Shown here in pieces: positions 18,310-27,429 of a stretch of 64,000 bases of DNA. A program made the position numbers and the translations under genes. Every line of letters begins with the position of its first letter. Position 1 is the first letter of the stretch. This stretch comes from Xanthobacteraceae bacterium 501b. GTDB taxonomy: Bacteria > Pseudomonadota > Alphaproteobacteria > Rhizobiales > Xanthobacteraceae. The DNA is taken from assembly GCA_000378025.1 (NCBI GenBank), contig KB899087.1, forward strand, positions 868,001 through 932,000, written 5' to 3'. The notes under the pieces were generated by a model. It made no database searches. It was not told the DNA's origin and worked only from the letters and a program-made list of their open reading frames with translations.

Positions 18310-18930
18310 TCAGTCGAGCACGGCGGCCTTGAGCAGGCAGACCATGGTGGCGTGGGCCGGCTCTCCGGTGAGGTTGCGGATGACGTGGCGGCGGTCGCAG
18401 CGGTAGCGCAGCGTCTCGCCGGCGCGGGCGGTCTCGATCACGTCGCCGCACTCCACCTGAAGCTCGCCGGCCAGCACGGACAGGCATTCCACCGAGCCGC
18501 GCTGGTGGCCGTCGGAGATCAGCTCGCCGCCCGGCCCGGCGACGAAGTCGAACCATTGCAGCCATTCCACCGTCTTGATCCAGCCGGTGATGGTGAGGCG
18601 GCACTTGCCGTCCTCGGACAGCAGGATCGGCGTGTCGGCACGGGTGAGGTGCTCGACGAAAGGCTCGTCGTCGGTGGCGGCCATGAAGCGGTCGATCGAC
18701 ATGTCGAGCGCCTGCGACAGCCGCCAGACGGTGGCAAGCGTCGGGTTGGTTTCGTTGCGCTCGATCTGGCTGATGATCGACTTGGCGACGCCGGACTGCT
18801 CGGAAAGCTCGGACAGCGAGAGGTTATAGGCCTTGCGCAGGCGCTGGATGGTGCGGCCGAGCTGGCCGGTGATCGCCTGCGCCCCGGCATCCATGTCGCC
18901 GCGATCGAGGCTGCGCGTCCGGCCCGACAT
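18310..18930 (-). CDS. XRE-family transcriptional regulator with C-terminal cupin
   Basis: This 206-residue one-component regulator has an N-terminal helix-turn-helix (residues about 24-80; LSLSELSEQSGVAKSIISQI then ERNETNPTLATVWRLSQALD). A cupin ligand-binding domain follows (residues about 120-200, with SVECLSVLAGELQVECGDVI and the ETLRYRCDRRHVIRNLTGEP strand). It is divergent from the threonine dehydratase-like gene across a 134-base gap, so regulation of that enzyme and of itself is likely. XRE-cupin regulators often control amino acid, polyamine or stress genes; the ligand is not evident. Confidence 0.9.
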   Translation of the reverse strand: MSGRTRSLDRGDMDAGAQAITGQLGRTIQRLRKAYNLSLSELSEQSGVAKSIISQIERNETNPTLATVWRLSQALDMSIDRFMAATDDEPFVEHLTRADTPILLSEDGKCRLTITGWIKTVEWLQWFDFVAGPGGELISDGHQRGSVECLSVLAGELQVECGDVIETARAGETLRYRCDRRHVIRNLTGEPAHATMVCLLKAAVLD

Positions 18931-19064
18931 GCCGTCTCCTGTTTGGCTTTATGCGGCCTGTATTTAGGTCGCCCGGGCACCCCGGCGCAAGCCTGGCGAA
19001 AAAGGCTGCGGAAAGGGTGCGGAAAGCGCATGCGCGCCCCGCGCGGCCGGATTAAGCTGGCCCC

Positions 19065-20054
19065 ATGATGCAGAGCAACGCCCTTCCTACCTATGACGAT
19101 ATCGCCTCGGCCGCCGAGCGCCTCGCCGGCGTCGCGGTCCGCACGCCGCTTCTCTCCAGCGCACGCCTCGACGCGATCACCGGCGGGCGCGTGTTCCTGA
19201 AGCCGGAAGTGCTCCAGCGCACCGGCTCGTTCAAGTTTCGCGGCGCCTATAACCGTATCTCGCGCATTCCCGCCGATGAGCGTGCCGGGGGCGTGGTCGC
19301 CTGCTCCTCCGGCAATCACGCGCAGGGCGTGGCGGCGGCGGCGGCGCTGATGGGCATGGCGTCGGTGATCGTGATGCCGAAGGATGCGCCTGCGATGAAG
19401 AAGGCACGCACCATCGCCTTCGGCGGCGAGGTGGTGGAGTACGACCGCGAGACCGATGACCGCGACGCCATTGCCGGCGAGATCGCGCGGGCGCGCGGCG
19501 CCATCTTCGTGCCGCCCTATGATGATTTCCACATCATCGCCGGACAGGGCACGGTGGGGCTGGAGATCGCCGAGGATCTTCTCGCGCGCGGCCTGACCCC
19601 GGATGTGGTGATGGCCAACGCCTCGGGCGGCGGCCTCGTTTCCGGCATCGCGCTGGCGGTGCGGCACCATTTCCCGGACGCCCGAATCCTCACCGCCGAG
19701 CCGGCCGGCTTCGACGACCACGCCCGCTCCTTCCGCTCCGGCGGACGCGAGCGCAACAACCAGGCGACCGGCTCGATCTGCGACGCGCTGCTGGCGGCGA
19801 CGCCGGGGCGGCTGACGTTCGAGATTTCCTCCCGCCTCGTCGGCGAGGGTGTGTCGGCCACCGACGAGGAAGTGGCGCGGGCGGTGGCGTTTGCCTTCGA
19901 GGAACTGAAGCTGGTCGTCGAGCCCGGCGGGGCGGTAACGCTCGCCGCTGTGCTGGCGGGCAAGCTCGACCTTACCGACAAACTCGCCGTGCTCGTGCTC
20001 TCGGGCGGCAATGTGGATGCTTCCACCTTCGCCCGCTGCCTCGCTGTGGCGTGA
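19065..20054 (+). CDS. PLP-dependent threonine/serine dehydratase family enzyme
   Basis: This 329-residue fold-type II PLP enzyme carries the lysine motif TGSFKFRGAYN, the SSGNHAQGVA phosphate loop partner, the GGGLVSGIA phosphate-binding loop, and a C-terminal LVLSGGNVD. It lacks the C-terminal ACT regulatory domain of biosynthetic IlvA, so it resembles catabolic threonine ammonia-lyases, serine racemases or hydroxyaspartate dehydratases. The likely reaction is removal of ammonia from threonine, serine or a hydroxylated aspartate. The divergent XRE-cupin regulator suggests substrate-controlled expression. Two adjacent ATG codons can serve as the start. Confidence 0.88.
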   Translation: MMQSNALPTYDDIASAAERLAGVAVRTPLLSSARLDAITGGRVFLKPEVLQRTGSFKFRGAYNRISRIPADERAGGVVACSSGNHAQGVAAAAALMGMASVIVMPKDAPAMKKARTIAFGGEVVEYDRETDDRDAIAGEIARARGAIFVPPYDDFHIIAGQGTVGLEIAEDLLARGLTPDVVMANASGGGLVSGIALAVRHHFPDARILTAEPAGFDDHARSFRSGGRERNNQATGSICDALLAATPGRLTFEISSRLVGEGVSATDEEVARAVAFAFEELKLVVEPGGAVTLAAVLAGKLDLTDKLAVLVLSGGNVDASTFARCLAVA

Positions 20055-20057
20055 GGC

Positions 20058-21113
20058 TCAGCCCGCCGCCACGCCGGGGACGGCGTGTGCGCGGGCGTGG
20101 GCGGCCTCGATATTGCGCAGGAACTGCTCGGTGCAGGCGCGCCAGGAAAAGCGCAGCGCATAGGCGCGGGTCGCTGCGCGGTCGATGTCGAGCGCGGCCA
20201 GCGCCGCCTGCCGCAGATCCTCGCCCAGCACGCCGACGGAGAGGTCCGCCTCGCCGATCACGTCCATCGGCCCGGTGACGGGGAAGGCGGCGACCGGCAG
20301 GCCGCTCGCCAGCGCTTCCAGCAGCACGATGCCGAAGGTGTCGGTCAGGCTGGGGAACACGAACACATCCGCCGCCGCGTAGATGCGGGCCAGTGCCTCG
20401 CCTTCTTTCAAACCGAGGAAATGCACGTCGGGGTGGCGGGCCTGAAGCTCGGCGCGGGCCGGGCCTTCGCCGACCACCACCTTCGAGCCGGGCAGGTCGA
20501 GATCGAGGAAGGCGGAGATGTTCTTTTCCACCGCGACCCGGCCGACCGAGAGGAAGATCGGGCGGGGCAGGGCGGCGACGCGCGCGTCCATCTCGGATTG
20601 CGGGCGCGGGTGGAACAGCTCGGCATCGACGCCGCGCGACCAGCGCAGGATGTTGCGGAAACCGCGCCCGCGCAGTTCCGCCTCCAGCGTCGGGGTGGAG
20701 ACCATGATGCCGGCGCCGGCATTGTGGAAGCGCCGCAGCCAGGCATAGGACAGCACTTCCGGCACCGGCGCGCGGGCCGAGAGATATTCGGGAAAGCGCG
20801 TGTGGTAGCTGGTGGTGAAGCTCTGCCCGCGCGAAAGGCAGGCGCGGCGCGCCATGATGCCGATCGGGCCTTCGGTGGCGATGTGGACGTAATCGGCGCC
20901 GATCTCGTCCATCCGGCGGCGCACCCGCCCGGGCGTCGCCAGCGCCAGCCGGATCTCCGGATAGGTCGGCATCGGCACGGTGCGGAAATCGGCGGGGGTG
21001 AGGAAGTCGATCCGCGCACCCAGCGTGGCGGCCTCGCGGGCGGTGTTCTGCAGCGAACGGACGACGCCGTTCACCTGCGGCAGCCAGGCATCGGTGGCGA
21101 CGAGAATGTGCAT
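20058..21113 (-). CDS. Family 4 (GT-B) glycosyltransferase, probably glycolipid-forming
   Basis: This 351-residue glycosyltransferase has an N-terminal HILVATDAWLPQVNGVVRSL sugar-acceptor domain. Its nucleotide-sugar domain has FLSVGRVAVEKNISAFLDLD and the EX7E-type motif PSLTDTFGIVLLEALASGLP. It resembles SqdX- and MgtA/PimB-like enzymes that glycosylate diacylglycerol or related lipids. The ATG chosen overlaps the stop of the upstream phosphatase gene by one base (TGATG), implying coupled translation. The pairing with an LpxH-like enzyme points to a lipid substrate. Confidence 0.85.
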   Translation of the reverse strand: MHILVATDAWLPQVNGVVRSLQNTAREAATLGARIDFLTPADFRTVPMPTYPEIRLALATPGRVRRRMDEIGADYVHIATEGPIGIMARRACLSRGQSFTTSYHTRFPEYLSARAPVPEVLSYAWLRRFHNAGAGIMVSTPTLEAELRGRGFRNILRWSRGVDAELFHPRPQSEMDARVAALPRPIFLSVGRVAVEKNISAFLDLDLPGSKVVVGEGPARAELQARHPDVHFLGLKEGEALARIYAAADVFVFPSLTDTFGIVLLEALASGLPVAAFPVTGPMDVIGEADLSVGVLGEDLRQAALAALDIDRAATRAYALRFSWRACTEQFLRNIEAAHARAHAVPGVAAG

Positions 21114-21970
21114 CAGGCGGCAACCTTCGGCCGTTCGAGCAGCAGCGGCGCCTTCACGCGCGCCCTTGTCTGGCGCGCCCAGTCGATCAGCTCGAAGCGG
21201 CCATCGGCATGTTCGACGATCGCCGTGCAGCTTTCGACCCAGTCGCCGCAATTAATGTACTCGACGCCGAAGCTGTCGTGAATGACCGCGTGGTGGATAT
21301 GGCCGCAGACCACCCCGTCCACCTTGTGGCGGCGGGCCTCGGTGGCGACCGCTTCCTCGAAGCGGCCAATGAAATTGACCGCGTTCTTCACCTTCAGCTT
21401 GGCCCACTGGCTCAGAGACCAATAGGGAAAGCCGAATTTGCGCCTGATCCAGTTGAGATAGGTGTTGAGGCCGAGCGCGGCGGTGTAGGCGCCATCGCCG
21501 AGGAAGGCGAGCCAGCGGGCGTGACGCACCACGACGTCGAACACGTCGCCATGGATGACGAGGTAGCGCTTGCCGTCGGCGCCTTCGTGGATCGCCGTCT
21601 CGACCACTTCGATGCCGCCGAAATGATTGCCGTAATAGTCGCGGAGGAATTCATCGTGGTTCCCCGGCAGATAGACCATGCGGGTGCCCTTGCGGCTCTT
21701 GCGCAGCAGCTTCTGCACCACGTCATTATGCGCCTGCGGCCAGTACCAGCCCGAGCGCAGCCGCCAGCCATCGACGATGTCGCCGACGAGGTAGATGGTG
21801 TCGGCGTCGTGGTAGCGCAGGAAATCCAGCAGCAGATCGGCCTGGCAGCCCTTGGTGCCGAGATGGACATCGGACAGGAACAGGCTGCGATAGCGGCGTG
21901 CCTCGGGTGCGTCGTTCACCTCGAAAGCCCCCTCGATCAGGCCCTCAAACGGGCTGGGCAATGTGTCCAT
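21113..21970 (-). CDS. UDP-2,3-diacylglucosamine diphosphatase-like metallophosphoesterase
   Basis: This 285-residue calcineurin-like phosphoesterase has the full set of two-metal motifs: SDVHLG, VGDIVDGW, LPGNHDEFL, VIHGDVFD and VCGHIHHA. Members of this LpxH-like subfamily with a middle helical insert (here WLAFLGDGAYTAALGLNTYL) occur in Alphaproteobacteria; activity on lipid A precursors is often annotated but not always shown. It is co-translated with the glycosyltransferase, which suggests a shared lipid or glycolipid pathway, perhaps removing a phosphate or nucleotide before sugar transfer. The N-terminus is preceded by a short acidic stretch. Confidence 0.85.
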   Translation of the reverse strand: MDTLPSPFEGLIEGAFEVNDAPEARRYRSLFLSDVHLGTKGCQADLLLDFLRYHDADTIYLVGDIVDGWRLRSGWYWPQAHNDVVQKLLRKSRKGTRMVYLPGNHDEFLRDYYGNHFGGIEVVETAIHEGADGKRYLVIHGDVFDVVVRHARWLAFLGDGAYTAALGLNTYLNWIRRKFGFPYWSLSQWAKLKVKNAVNFIGRFEEAVATEARRHKVDGVVCGHIHHAVIHDSFGVEYINCGDWVESCTAIVEHADGRFELIDWARQTRARVKAPLLLERPKVAA

Positions 21971-22051
21971 GGGGAAGCATAAGCCCGAGTCGCATCACCC
22001 TTTTATGACGATGCTGCGCTGCACCGTTCACATGGCAGCGACGGAGCCCCC

Positions 22052-22654
22052 TCAGAGGAACAGCATCACCACGCTCGACGCCACCAGCGCCGCCATCACG
22101 TAGTTGACGATGCGCTGCTGGCGCGGGGTCGACAGCAGCCGGGCGAGCAGCGCACCGAACCCCGCCCACAGGCACAGGCTGGGAAAGGCGACGCCGCCCG
22201 AAACCAGCGCGATCATCGCCACCTCGGCGAACAGATGCTCGCCGCCCACCGTGGTAAAGGCAGGGATGATCGAAAGAGCGATGGTCCACGCCTTCGGGTT
22301 CACCCATTGGAACAGTGCCGATTGCAGCAGGGTCATCGGCCGCTCTACGGCGCTGCCGTCCCCCGGGCCGCCGGCATTGGCGATCTTCCAGGCGAGATAG
22401 AGCAGATAGAGCGCGCCGACGATCTTCAGCGTCTGGTGCATGTAGGGGATGGCGAGGAACAGCGTGCCCAGCCCCATGCCGATGGCGACCAGCATCACCG
22501 CGAAGCCGACCGTGACGCCCCAGATCTGCGGCAGGGTGCGACGGAAGCCGAAGGCGGCGCCGGAGCCGGCCGAGATCATGTTGTTCGGCCCCGGCGTCAG
22601 CGCCCCGGCGAGCGCGAACAGGAACATGGGCAGAAGCTGGGACGACAGCGGCAC
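22052..22654 (-). CDS. LysE/RhtB family amino acid exporter
   Basis: This 200-residue inner-membrane protein has six hydrophobic segments and the LysE-family N-terminus (ALAGALTPGPNNMISAGSGA). The motifs WGVTVGFAVMLVAIG, YLLYLAWKIA and ALFQWVNPKAWTIALSII are typical of RhtB-like exporters of homoserine, threonine or other neutral amino acids. It is a single gene, separated from the stress protein by a terminator. A second LysE protein lies at 43625-44248. Confidence 0.9.
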   Translation of the reverse strand: MPLSSQLLPMFLFALAGALTPGPNNMISAGSGAAFGFRRTLPQIWGVTVGFAVMLVAIGMGLGTLFLAIPYMHQTLKIVGALYLLYLAWKIANAGGPGDGSAVERPMTLLQSALFQWVNPKAWTIALSIIPAFTTVGGEHLFAEVAMIALVSGGVAFPSLCLWAGFGALLARLLSTPRQQRIVNYVMAALVASSVVMLFL

Positions 22655-22754
22655 CGGATTTTCCTCGGCGGGGCGACAGGCCGGATCGGCGCGCCAGAGC
22701 TAGGCTGTGGGGCGGTTTCCCGCAACCTGTCAACGCCGGTCGAGATGGCGAAAC

Positions 22755-22785
22755 AAAACCGCCGGCCCCTGTCCGGAGCCGGCGG
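22755..22785 (-). terminator. Intrinsic terminator of the universal stress protein gene
   Basis: On the minus strand an 8-bp GC stem (arms ccgccggc / gccggcgg) is followed by tttt, starting about 40 bases after the stop of the stress protein gene. Confidence 0.65.
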
Positions 22786-22822
22786 CGATCTTAGCCAAGT
22801 GGCGGGCGCGCGGCCCGTCCGC

Positions 22823-23638
22823 TCAATGAGCGACGAAAAGCGGCACGGGCGGGTCGATCAGCAGCGAGGCGGTGACGCCGCCGAGGATCATCTCGGCCAG
22901 ACGCGAGCGGCTGTAGATGCCCATGACCAGCAGGTCGGCGCCGAATTTCTGCGCCTCCTGGGGAATGACGACACCGGCCTGGCCCTCAAGGACATGGCGG
23001 TGCTTGGCATTGACGCCATGGGTGGAGAGATAGGCGGTGAGCTTGGCGCCCGAGGCGGCGACATCCGTCTTGCTTTCCTCGACGGTGAGCACTTCCACCT
23101 CGTCGGCCAGCGCCAGCACGGGGAGGGCGAAGCGCACGGCATGGCCGGCCTCGCGCGAGGGCTTCCACGCCACCAGCACCCGGCCGATGCGGTTCGGCAC
23201 CGGCTTGGCCGTCGGCACCACGATCACCGGGCCGTTGCAGGCGAGGGCGAGATGCTCGGGCAGGGTGGCGGCGAGTTCGTCGTCGACTGTGCCATAGCGG
23301 GTTTCGCTGACCACGGTAACGTCGGAAAAGGTGACTTCATCGCGCAGCGCGGCTGTGACCTCGCCCTCGATGGTCTGCCACACCCCGACCACGCCCGCTT
23401 CCGCGACTGCAGCCTCGAACTGCGCCTTGAGGACGGCTTCCTTCTCCTTCGCCTCGCGCACCAGCTCGTTCACATAGATCGACAGCGCCCGCCCGACGCG
23501 GGGCACGCCGGCGGGATAAAGCGTGTAGACCGCCTTGAGGTGGGCCCCGGTCTGGCGCGCGAGGCCGGCGGCGAAGGCCAGGCGATCGCTGAAGCCCGAA
23601 TCGGGAGCGGCGTGCAGCAGGACGGTACGGATGGACAT
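22823..23638 (-). CDS. Universal stress protein, tandem UspA-type
   Basis: This 271-residue protein is about twice the length of a single UspA domain. The N-terminal half begins SIRTVLLHAAPDSGFSDRLA. The C-terminal half contains the recognisable nucleotide-binding end: ADLLVMGIYSRSRLAEMILG then GVTASLLIDPPVPLFVAH. The first half has a weaker ATP-loop signature, as is usual for tandem Usps. Such proteins respond to energy and oxidative stress. The following plus-strand genes encode cytochromes and may share a redox theme, but they lie on the other strand with their own promoter. Confidence 0.85.
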   Translation of the reverse strand: MSIRTVLLHAAPDSGFSDRLAFAAGLARQTGAHLKAVYTLYPAGVPRVGRALSIYVNELVREAKEKEAVLKAQFEAAVAEAGVVGVWQTIEGEVTAALRDEVTFSDVTVVSETRYGTVDDELAATLPEHLALACNGPVIVVPTAKPVPNRIGRVLVAWKPSREAGHAVRFALPVLALADEVEVLTVEESKTDVAASGAKLTAYLSTHGVNAKHRHVLEGQAGVVIPQEAQKFGADLLVMGIYSRSRLAEMILGGVTASLLIDPPVPLFVAH

Positions 23639-23861
23639 GGCGTTTCTCTCTCCTGGCGGCTGTCCCTTTGACGTAAGGACATTGGAGCCTGATGGAAATG
23701 CGGAAAACCACGATCCGCAAGAGGCATTAGGTATTCACCATACTTGGCTTTCCGCCCCATCACGAGCGCGCGACCGCGCCGCTTGGGTCATTGCTATCGC
23801 ATATGCGGTCACTACTCTCGCACCGCGCGCCGGGCCCGGCGCGTAGATGAGGGAGCATCTC

Positions 23862-24305
23862 ATGGTTCGTCGCCTGACGGCTGCGCTTGCAGCCGGCATC
23901 ATCACCGCTATCGCCGCGACAGCGGTCACGGCCCAAGCCGATGTCATCAAGGAGCGCCAGGCCCTGCTCAAGCAGTTCGGCGATGCCACCAAGCCGATCG
24001 GCGGCATGCTGCGGGGAAGCGTGCCCTTCGATCTCGCGCAGGTGCAGGCGGCGTTGGATCTCTATGTAAAGGACGCCAAGGTGCTGCCAACCCTGTTCCC
24101 GGCGGGCTCGGGCACCGGCGACACCGAGGCGCTGCCGGCAATCTGGACCAATAAGGCGGATTTCGACGCCCGCTTCGCCAAGCTCGGCTCGGATGCCGCT
24201 GCCGCGCGCGCGGCGATCACCGACGAGGCCAGCTTCAAAGCCAATTTCCCCGGCGTGGTTCGCAATTGCGGCGGTTGCCACGACACTTACCGGCAGAAGA
24301 ATTGA
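23862..24305 (+). CDS. Cytochrome c' (class II c-type cytochrome)
   Basis: This 147-residue periplasmic cytochrome has a signal peptide (LAAGIITAIAATAVTAQA), four-helix-bundle features (DVIKERQALLKQFGDATKPI, then GGMLRG) and the heme attachment motif CGGCH ten residues from the end (RNCGGCHDTYRQKN). The C-terminal position of CXXCH is diagnostic for class II cytochromes. The start is the ATG with gaggg six bases upstream; an ATG 15 bases earlier is possible. Cytochromes c' bind NO and CO, and they often pair with a cytochrome b, as here. Confidence 0.9.
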   Translation: MVRRLTAALAAGIITAIAATAVTAQADVIKERQALLKQFGDATKPIGGMLRGSVPFDLAQVQAALDLYVKDAKVLPTLFPAGSGTGDTEALPAIWTNKADFDARFAKLGSDAAAARAAITDEASFKANFPGVVRNCGGCHDTYRQKN

Positions 24306-24340
24306 CCGGCGCGTCCCTTTCCTCATCCACGCCGGTGACG

Positions 24341-25012
24341 ATGCTGGCGTGGGACCTGCCGACGCGGCTGGCGAAATGGAGCCTTGCCGCGCTGGTCGGG
24401 CTCGCCTTCGCCAGCCGCTACTGGGGCGACGCGGCGCTGGTCTGGCACCAGTGGAACGGCCTGGCCATTCTGGTGGTGGTGGTTTTTCGCCTGCTCTGGG
24501 GGCTGGTCGGCGGCTCGACGGCGCGCTTTGCCGGCTTTGTCAGCGGCCCGGTGGCCGGGCTGCGCTATGCCATGAGCCTGCTCAAGGGCCGGCCGCCGCA
24601 TTTCCTCGGCCACAACCCGCTGGGCGGCTGGATGGTGCTGGCGCTGCTGGCGATCGTGGCGGCGCAGGGGCTCACCGGCCTGTTCACCAGCGACGACATC
24701 ATCGTCTATGGCCCGATGACGCCTGTCGTGAGCGACGCGACGATCCGCAGCGCTTCCGGCTGGCATCAGCGGCTCTACCCGTTCCTGCTGGCGCTGATCG
24801 GCCTGCATGTGCTGGCCAATCTCGCCTATTCGCTGTTCGGCCGCGACAACCTGATCCGCGCCATGATCACCGGCAGCAAGCCGGCGGCCAGCTATGCCGA
24901 CCGGGCGCCGGCGACGCCGGGCGGGGTGGGGATGGCGCTCGCCTGCCTCGCCCTCGCGGGGCTCATCGTGTTCGGCGGTATCGCGCTGGCGGGAGGGCAC
25001 CCCTTCCCGTGA
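24341..25012 (+). CDS. Cytochrome b561-family membrane protein
   Basis: This 223-residue protein has four to five membrane helices and histidines at positions expected for heme ligands (LVWHQWNG, FLGHNPLGGWM, SGWHQRLYP, LIGLHVLANL). It matches the bacterial cytochrome b561/Ni-Fe hydrogenase b-type group, whose members often carry AWDLPTRLAKW at the N-terminus. It directly follows the cytochrome c' gene and probably passes electrons between the quinone pool and it. The start is uncertain: a TTG at 24302 overlapping the previous stop and a GTG at 24335 are in frame. Confidence 0.87.
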   Translation: MLAWDLPTRLAKWSLAALVGLAFASRYWGDAALVWHQWNGLAILVVVVFRLLWGLVGGSTARFAGFVSGPVAGLRYAMSLLKGRPPHFLGHNPLGGWMVLALLAIVAAQGLTGLFTSDDIIVYGPMTPVVSDATIRSASGWHQRLYPFLLALIGLHVLANLAYSLFGRDNLIRAMITGSKPAASYADRAPATPGGVGMALACLALAGLIVFGGIALAGGHPFP

Positions 25013-25079
25013 AATAACACCTTCGGCCGGCTGGAGAGCCTCTTGCCGGGGCGGGTGAACCGTGCTCCATGGCGGCCCC

Positions 25080-26006
25080 ATGAACGCGCTCAAGGGCATC
25101 GCGCTGCAGGTCGGCGCGACGTTTCTCTTCACCATCATGTCCGCCCTCGTCCGTATCGTCTCGGATCACGTTCCGACCGGCGAGATCGTCTTCTCGCGCT
25201 CGTTCTTCGCGCTGTTTCCGCTGCTGGCGCTGCTTGCCTGGCGCGGCGAGATCGGCGCGGCGGTGCGCACGGCGAATCCACTCGGCCATGTCGCACGCGG
25301 CACCATCGGCGTCTGCGCCATGGGGCTGAGCTTCGCGGCGCTGGCGCGCATTCCGCTGGCGGACGCCACCGCCATCGGCTTCGCCGCGCCGCTGCTCACC
25401 GTGATGCTGGCGGCGCTGCTGCTGCGCGAGCGGGTGCAGCTCTATCGCTGGGCGGCGGTGGTGGTGGGGCTCGGCGGGGTGGTGGTGATGCTGTGGCCGC
25501 ATATGCACGGCTCGTTTGACACGCCCGGCCATATGTTCGGCGCGCTGTACGCGCTGATGGCTGCCGCCTTCACCGCCGGGGCGATGGTGCAGGTGCGCCG
25601 TCTCACCCAGACCGAGACGACGGCGTCGATCGTGTTCTATTTCCAGGCGTTGGCGGCGCTTGCCGGCCTTGCCACCGCCGGCTGGGGCTGGGTGCTGCCG
25701 AGCGGGCGCGAGGGGGTGCTGCTGCTGACGATCGGCTTCATCGGCGGGGTCGGCCAGATCCTGCTGACCGAGAGCTATCGCTACGCGCCGGCCTCGGTGG
25801 TGGCGCCCTTCGCCTATTCCGCCATGCTGTGGTCGCTGCTGCTCGGCTTCATCCTGTTCGCCGAGATTCCGCCGCTGCTGGTGCTGGTGGGCGGCGCCAT
25901 CGTCATCGCCGCCGGGCTGTTCGTCATCTGGCGCGAGCGCCAGCTCGGCATCGACCGGACGCGCGAGGAGGCGGCGACCACGCCGCCCGCCGCGCCGGCG
26001 CCCTGA
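25080..26006 (+). CDS. DMT-superfamily (EamA) transporter
   Basis: This 308-residue protein has ten hydrophobic segments in two EamA repeats. The first carries the FSRSFFALFPLL and PLADATAIGFAAPLLTVMLA motifs; the second carries ESYRYAPASVVAPFAYSAML and FAEIPPLLVLVGGAIVIAAG. It is a drug/metabolite-type exporter of unknown substrate. The start taken is the ATG at MNALKGIAL, where membrane segment 1 begins; a GTG 18 bases upstream is alternative. It converges on the RAM-domain gene four bases away. Confidence 0.88.
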   Translation: MNALKGIALQVGATFLFTIMSALVRIVSDHVPTGEIVFSRSFFALFPLLALLAWRGEIGAAVRTANPLGHVARGTIGVCAMGLSFAALARIPLADATAIGFAAPLLTVMLAALLLRERVQLYRWAAVVVGLGGVVVMLWPHMHGSFDTPGHMFGALYALMAAAFTAGAMVQVRRLTQTETTASIVFYFQALAALAGLATAGWGWVLPSGREGVLLLTIGFIGGVGQILLTESYRYAPASVVAPFAYSAMLWSLLLGFILFAEIPPLLVLVGGAIVIAAGLFVIWRERQLGIDRTREEAATTPPAAPAP

Positions 26007-26010
26007 CGCC

Positions 26011-26247
26011 TCAGAACGCCTTGAAGGTGATGAGGGTGCGGGTGTCCTGGATGCCCGGGAACAGCTGCACCTTCTCATTGACGAAATGGCCGATATCCGT
26101 GCCCTCAGGCACGTAGAACTTCACCAGCAGGTCGAACTCGCCAGCGGTGGAATAAATCTCGGAGGCGATCTCTGCGTCGGCGATGGCGTTCGCCACTTCA
26201 TAGGCGCGGCCGAGCTGGCATTTGATCTGCATGAAGAAGGGAACCAT
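26011..26247 (-). CDS. Stand-alone Lrp/AsnC ligand-binding (RAM) domain protein
   Basis: This protein has only 78 residues and corresponds to the C-terminal ligand-binding half of Lrp/AsnC regulators: MVPFFMQIKCQLGRAYEVAN, EIYSTAGEFDLLVKFYV, and PGIQDTRTLITFKAF. No helix-turn-helix precedes it. Single-domain RAM proteins assemble into decamer-like rings and may sense amino acids or modulate other regulators. The open frame extends far upstream without coding character, so the ATG of MVPFF is the likely start. Confidence 0.85.
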   Translation of the reverse strand: MVPFFMQIKCQLGRAYEVANAIADAEIASEIYSTAGEFDLLVKFYVPEGTDIGHFVNEKVQLFPGIQDTRTLITFKAF

Positions 26248-26367
26248 CGCGGTCTTCCGGCTTGGGTCGGGAGGCCGATAGGAACCAGAAGCGCGGGGAG
26301 GGCGCAACCCCCAGTGCGGGGGGCGCTTGCGCGGGCGCGCGTCCTCGCCTATCTCGCGAGGACGATC

Positions 26368-26479
26368 ACGTTGGGGTGCCCAAGGCGCGGTGGCGCGGCG
26401 GGCTGAGAGGTGAAGGCGGGCCGCGAGGCACGCTGCCAACCCACGAACCTGATCCGGGTCATGCCGGCGGAGGGAACGG
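26368..26479 (+). promoter_or_regulatory. TPP riboswitch (THI element)
   Basis: The leader has the conserved THI-box pieces in order: ttggggtgccc, then ggctgagagg, acccacgaacctgatc, cgggtcatgccggcg and agggaacgg. These form the pyrimidine- and pyrophosphate-sensing arms of the thiamine pyrophosphate aptamer. It ends about 70 bases before thiD, with the ribosome-binding site within reach for translational control. Thiamine pyrophosphate should repress thiD. Confidence 0.92.
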
Positions 26480-26550
26480 ATCGCGCGCGCTCGGGGCGGC
26501 TTTCCCCGTCGCGACGCCTCCGCCTCCCGCGCGGCGAGGGGAGGCGTAGC

Positions 26551-27357
26551 ATGGCAGGCTCCACACCGATCGCGGTGACGATGGCAGGCTCGGACAGCGG
26601 CGGCGGCGCCGGCATCCAGGCCGATCTCAAGACCTTTTCCGCGCTCGGCGTCTATGGCGCCAGCGTCATCACCGCGCTCACCGCCCAGAACACGCGCGGC
26701 GTCACCGGCATTCACGACGTGCCAGCCGCCTTCATCGCCGCGCAGATCGACGCCGTGCTGTCCGATCTCGCGGTCAATGCGGTGAAGATCGGCATGCTCT
26801 CGCGCCCCGAGGCGATCCTTGCGGTGGCATCGGGCCTCAAGCGCCACGGCATGGCGACGGTCGTGCTCGATCCTGTCATGATCGCGGCCTCGGGCGACCG
26901 GCTGCTGGTGCCGGAGGCGATCGAGACGCTGCGCCGCGAATTGCTGCCTCAGGCGCTGCTGATTACGCCCAACCTGCCGGAAGCCGCCGCCCTGCTCGAC
27001 TCGGCGCCGGCGCAGGACCTCGCCAGCGTAAGGGCGCAGGCGCAACTCCTGCTGGCGATGGGGCCGCGCGCGGTGTTGATCAAGGGCGGGCATGGCGAGG
27101 GGCCGGACAGCATCGACGTTCTGCTGGACGAAGACGGCTTCCTGGAACTTTCCGCGACGCGCATCGTCACCCGCAACACCCATGGCACCGGCTGCACGCT
27201 CTCCTCCGCCATCACCGCCGGGCTGGCCAAGGGACTGCCGCTGCGCGCGGCGGTGGCGGCGGCGAAGGACTATCTGACCCAGGCGCTGGCGCGCTCGGAA
27301 GAACTCGTCATCGGCCAGGGCCATGGGCCGGTGCACCACTTCCACGCGTGGTGGTGA
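26551..27357 (+). CDS. thiD: Hydroxymethylpyrimidine/phosphomethylpyrimidine kinase
   Basis: ThiD phosphorylates HMP and HMP-phosphate to the pyrophosphate used in thiamin assembly. The 268-residue ribokinase-fold protein has [20 protein letters not shown] at the N-terminus (substrate pocket), [27 protein letters not shown], the KGGHGEG loop, and the [13 protein letters not shown] anion-hole motif with catalytic Asp replaced in the normal ThiD manner by Cys. A ggggagg site precedes the ATG. It is controlled by the TPP riboswitch just upstream and has no thiE or thiC neighbour here. Confidence 0.95.
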   Translation: MAGSTPIAVTMAGSDSGGGAGIQADLKTFSALGVYGASVITALTAQNTRGVTGIHDVPAAFIAAQIDAVLSDLAVNAVKIGMLSRPEAILAVASGLKRHGMATVVLDPVMIAASGDRLLVPEAIETLRRELLPQALLITPNLPEAAALLDSAPAQDLASVRAQAQLLLAMGPRAVLIKGGHGEGPDSIDVLLDEDGFLELSATRIVTRNTHGTGCTLSSAITAGLAKGLPLRAAVAAAKDYLTQALARSEELVIGQGHGPVHHFHAWW

Positions 27358-27429
27358 GCACGGGTTGATGGCTCTCGCGCCTCGCGGCGCGGCCTGCTAA
27401 GCGAGGCGGCCTTTCCTGCGAGCCGCCTC

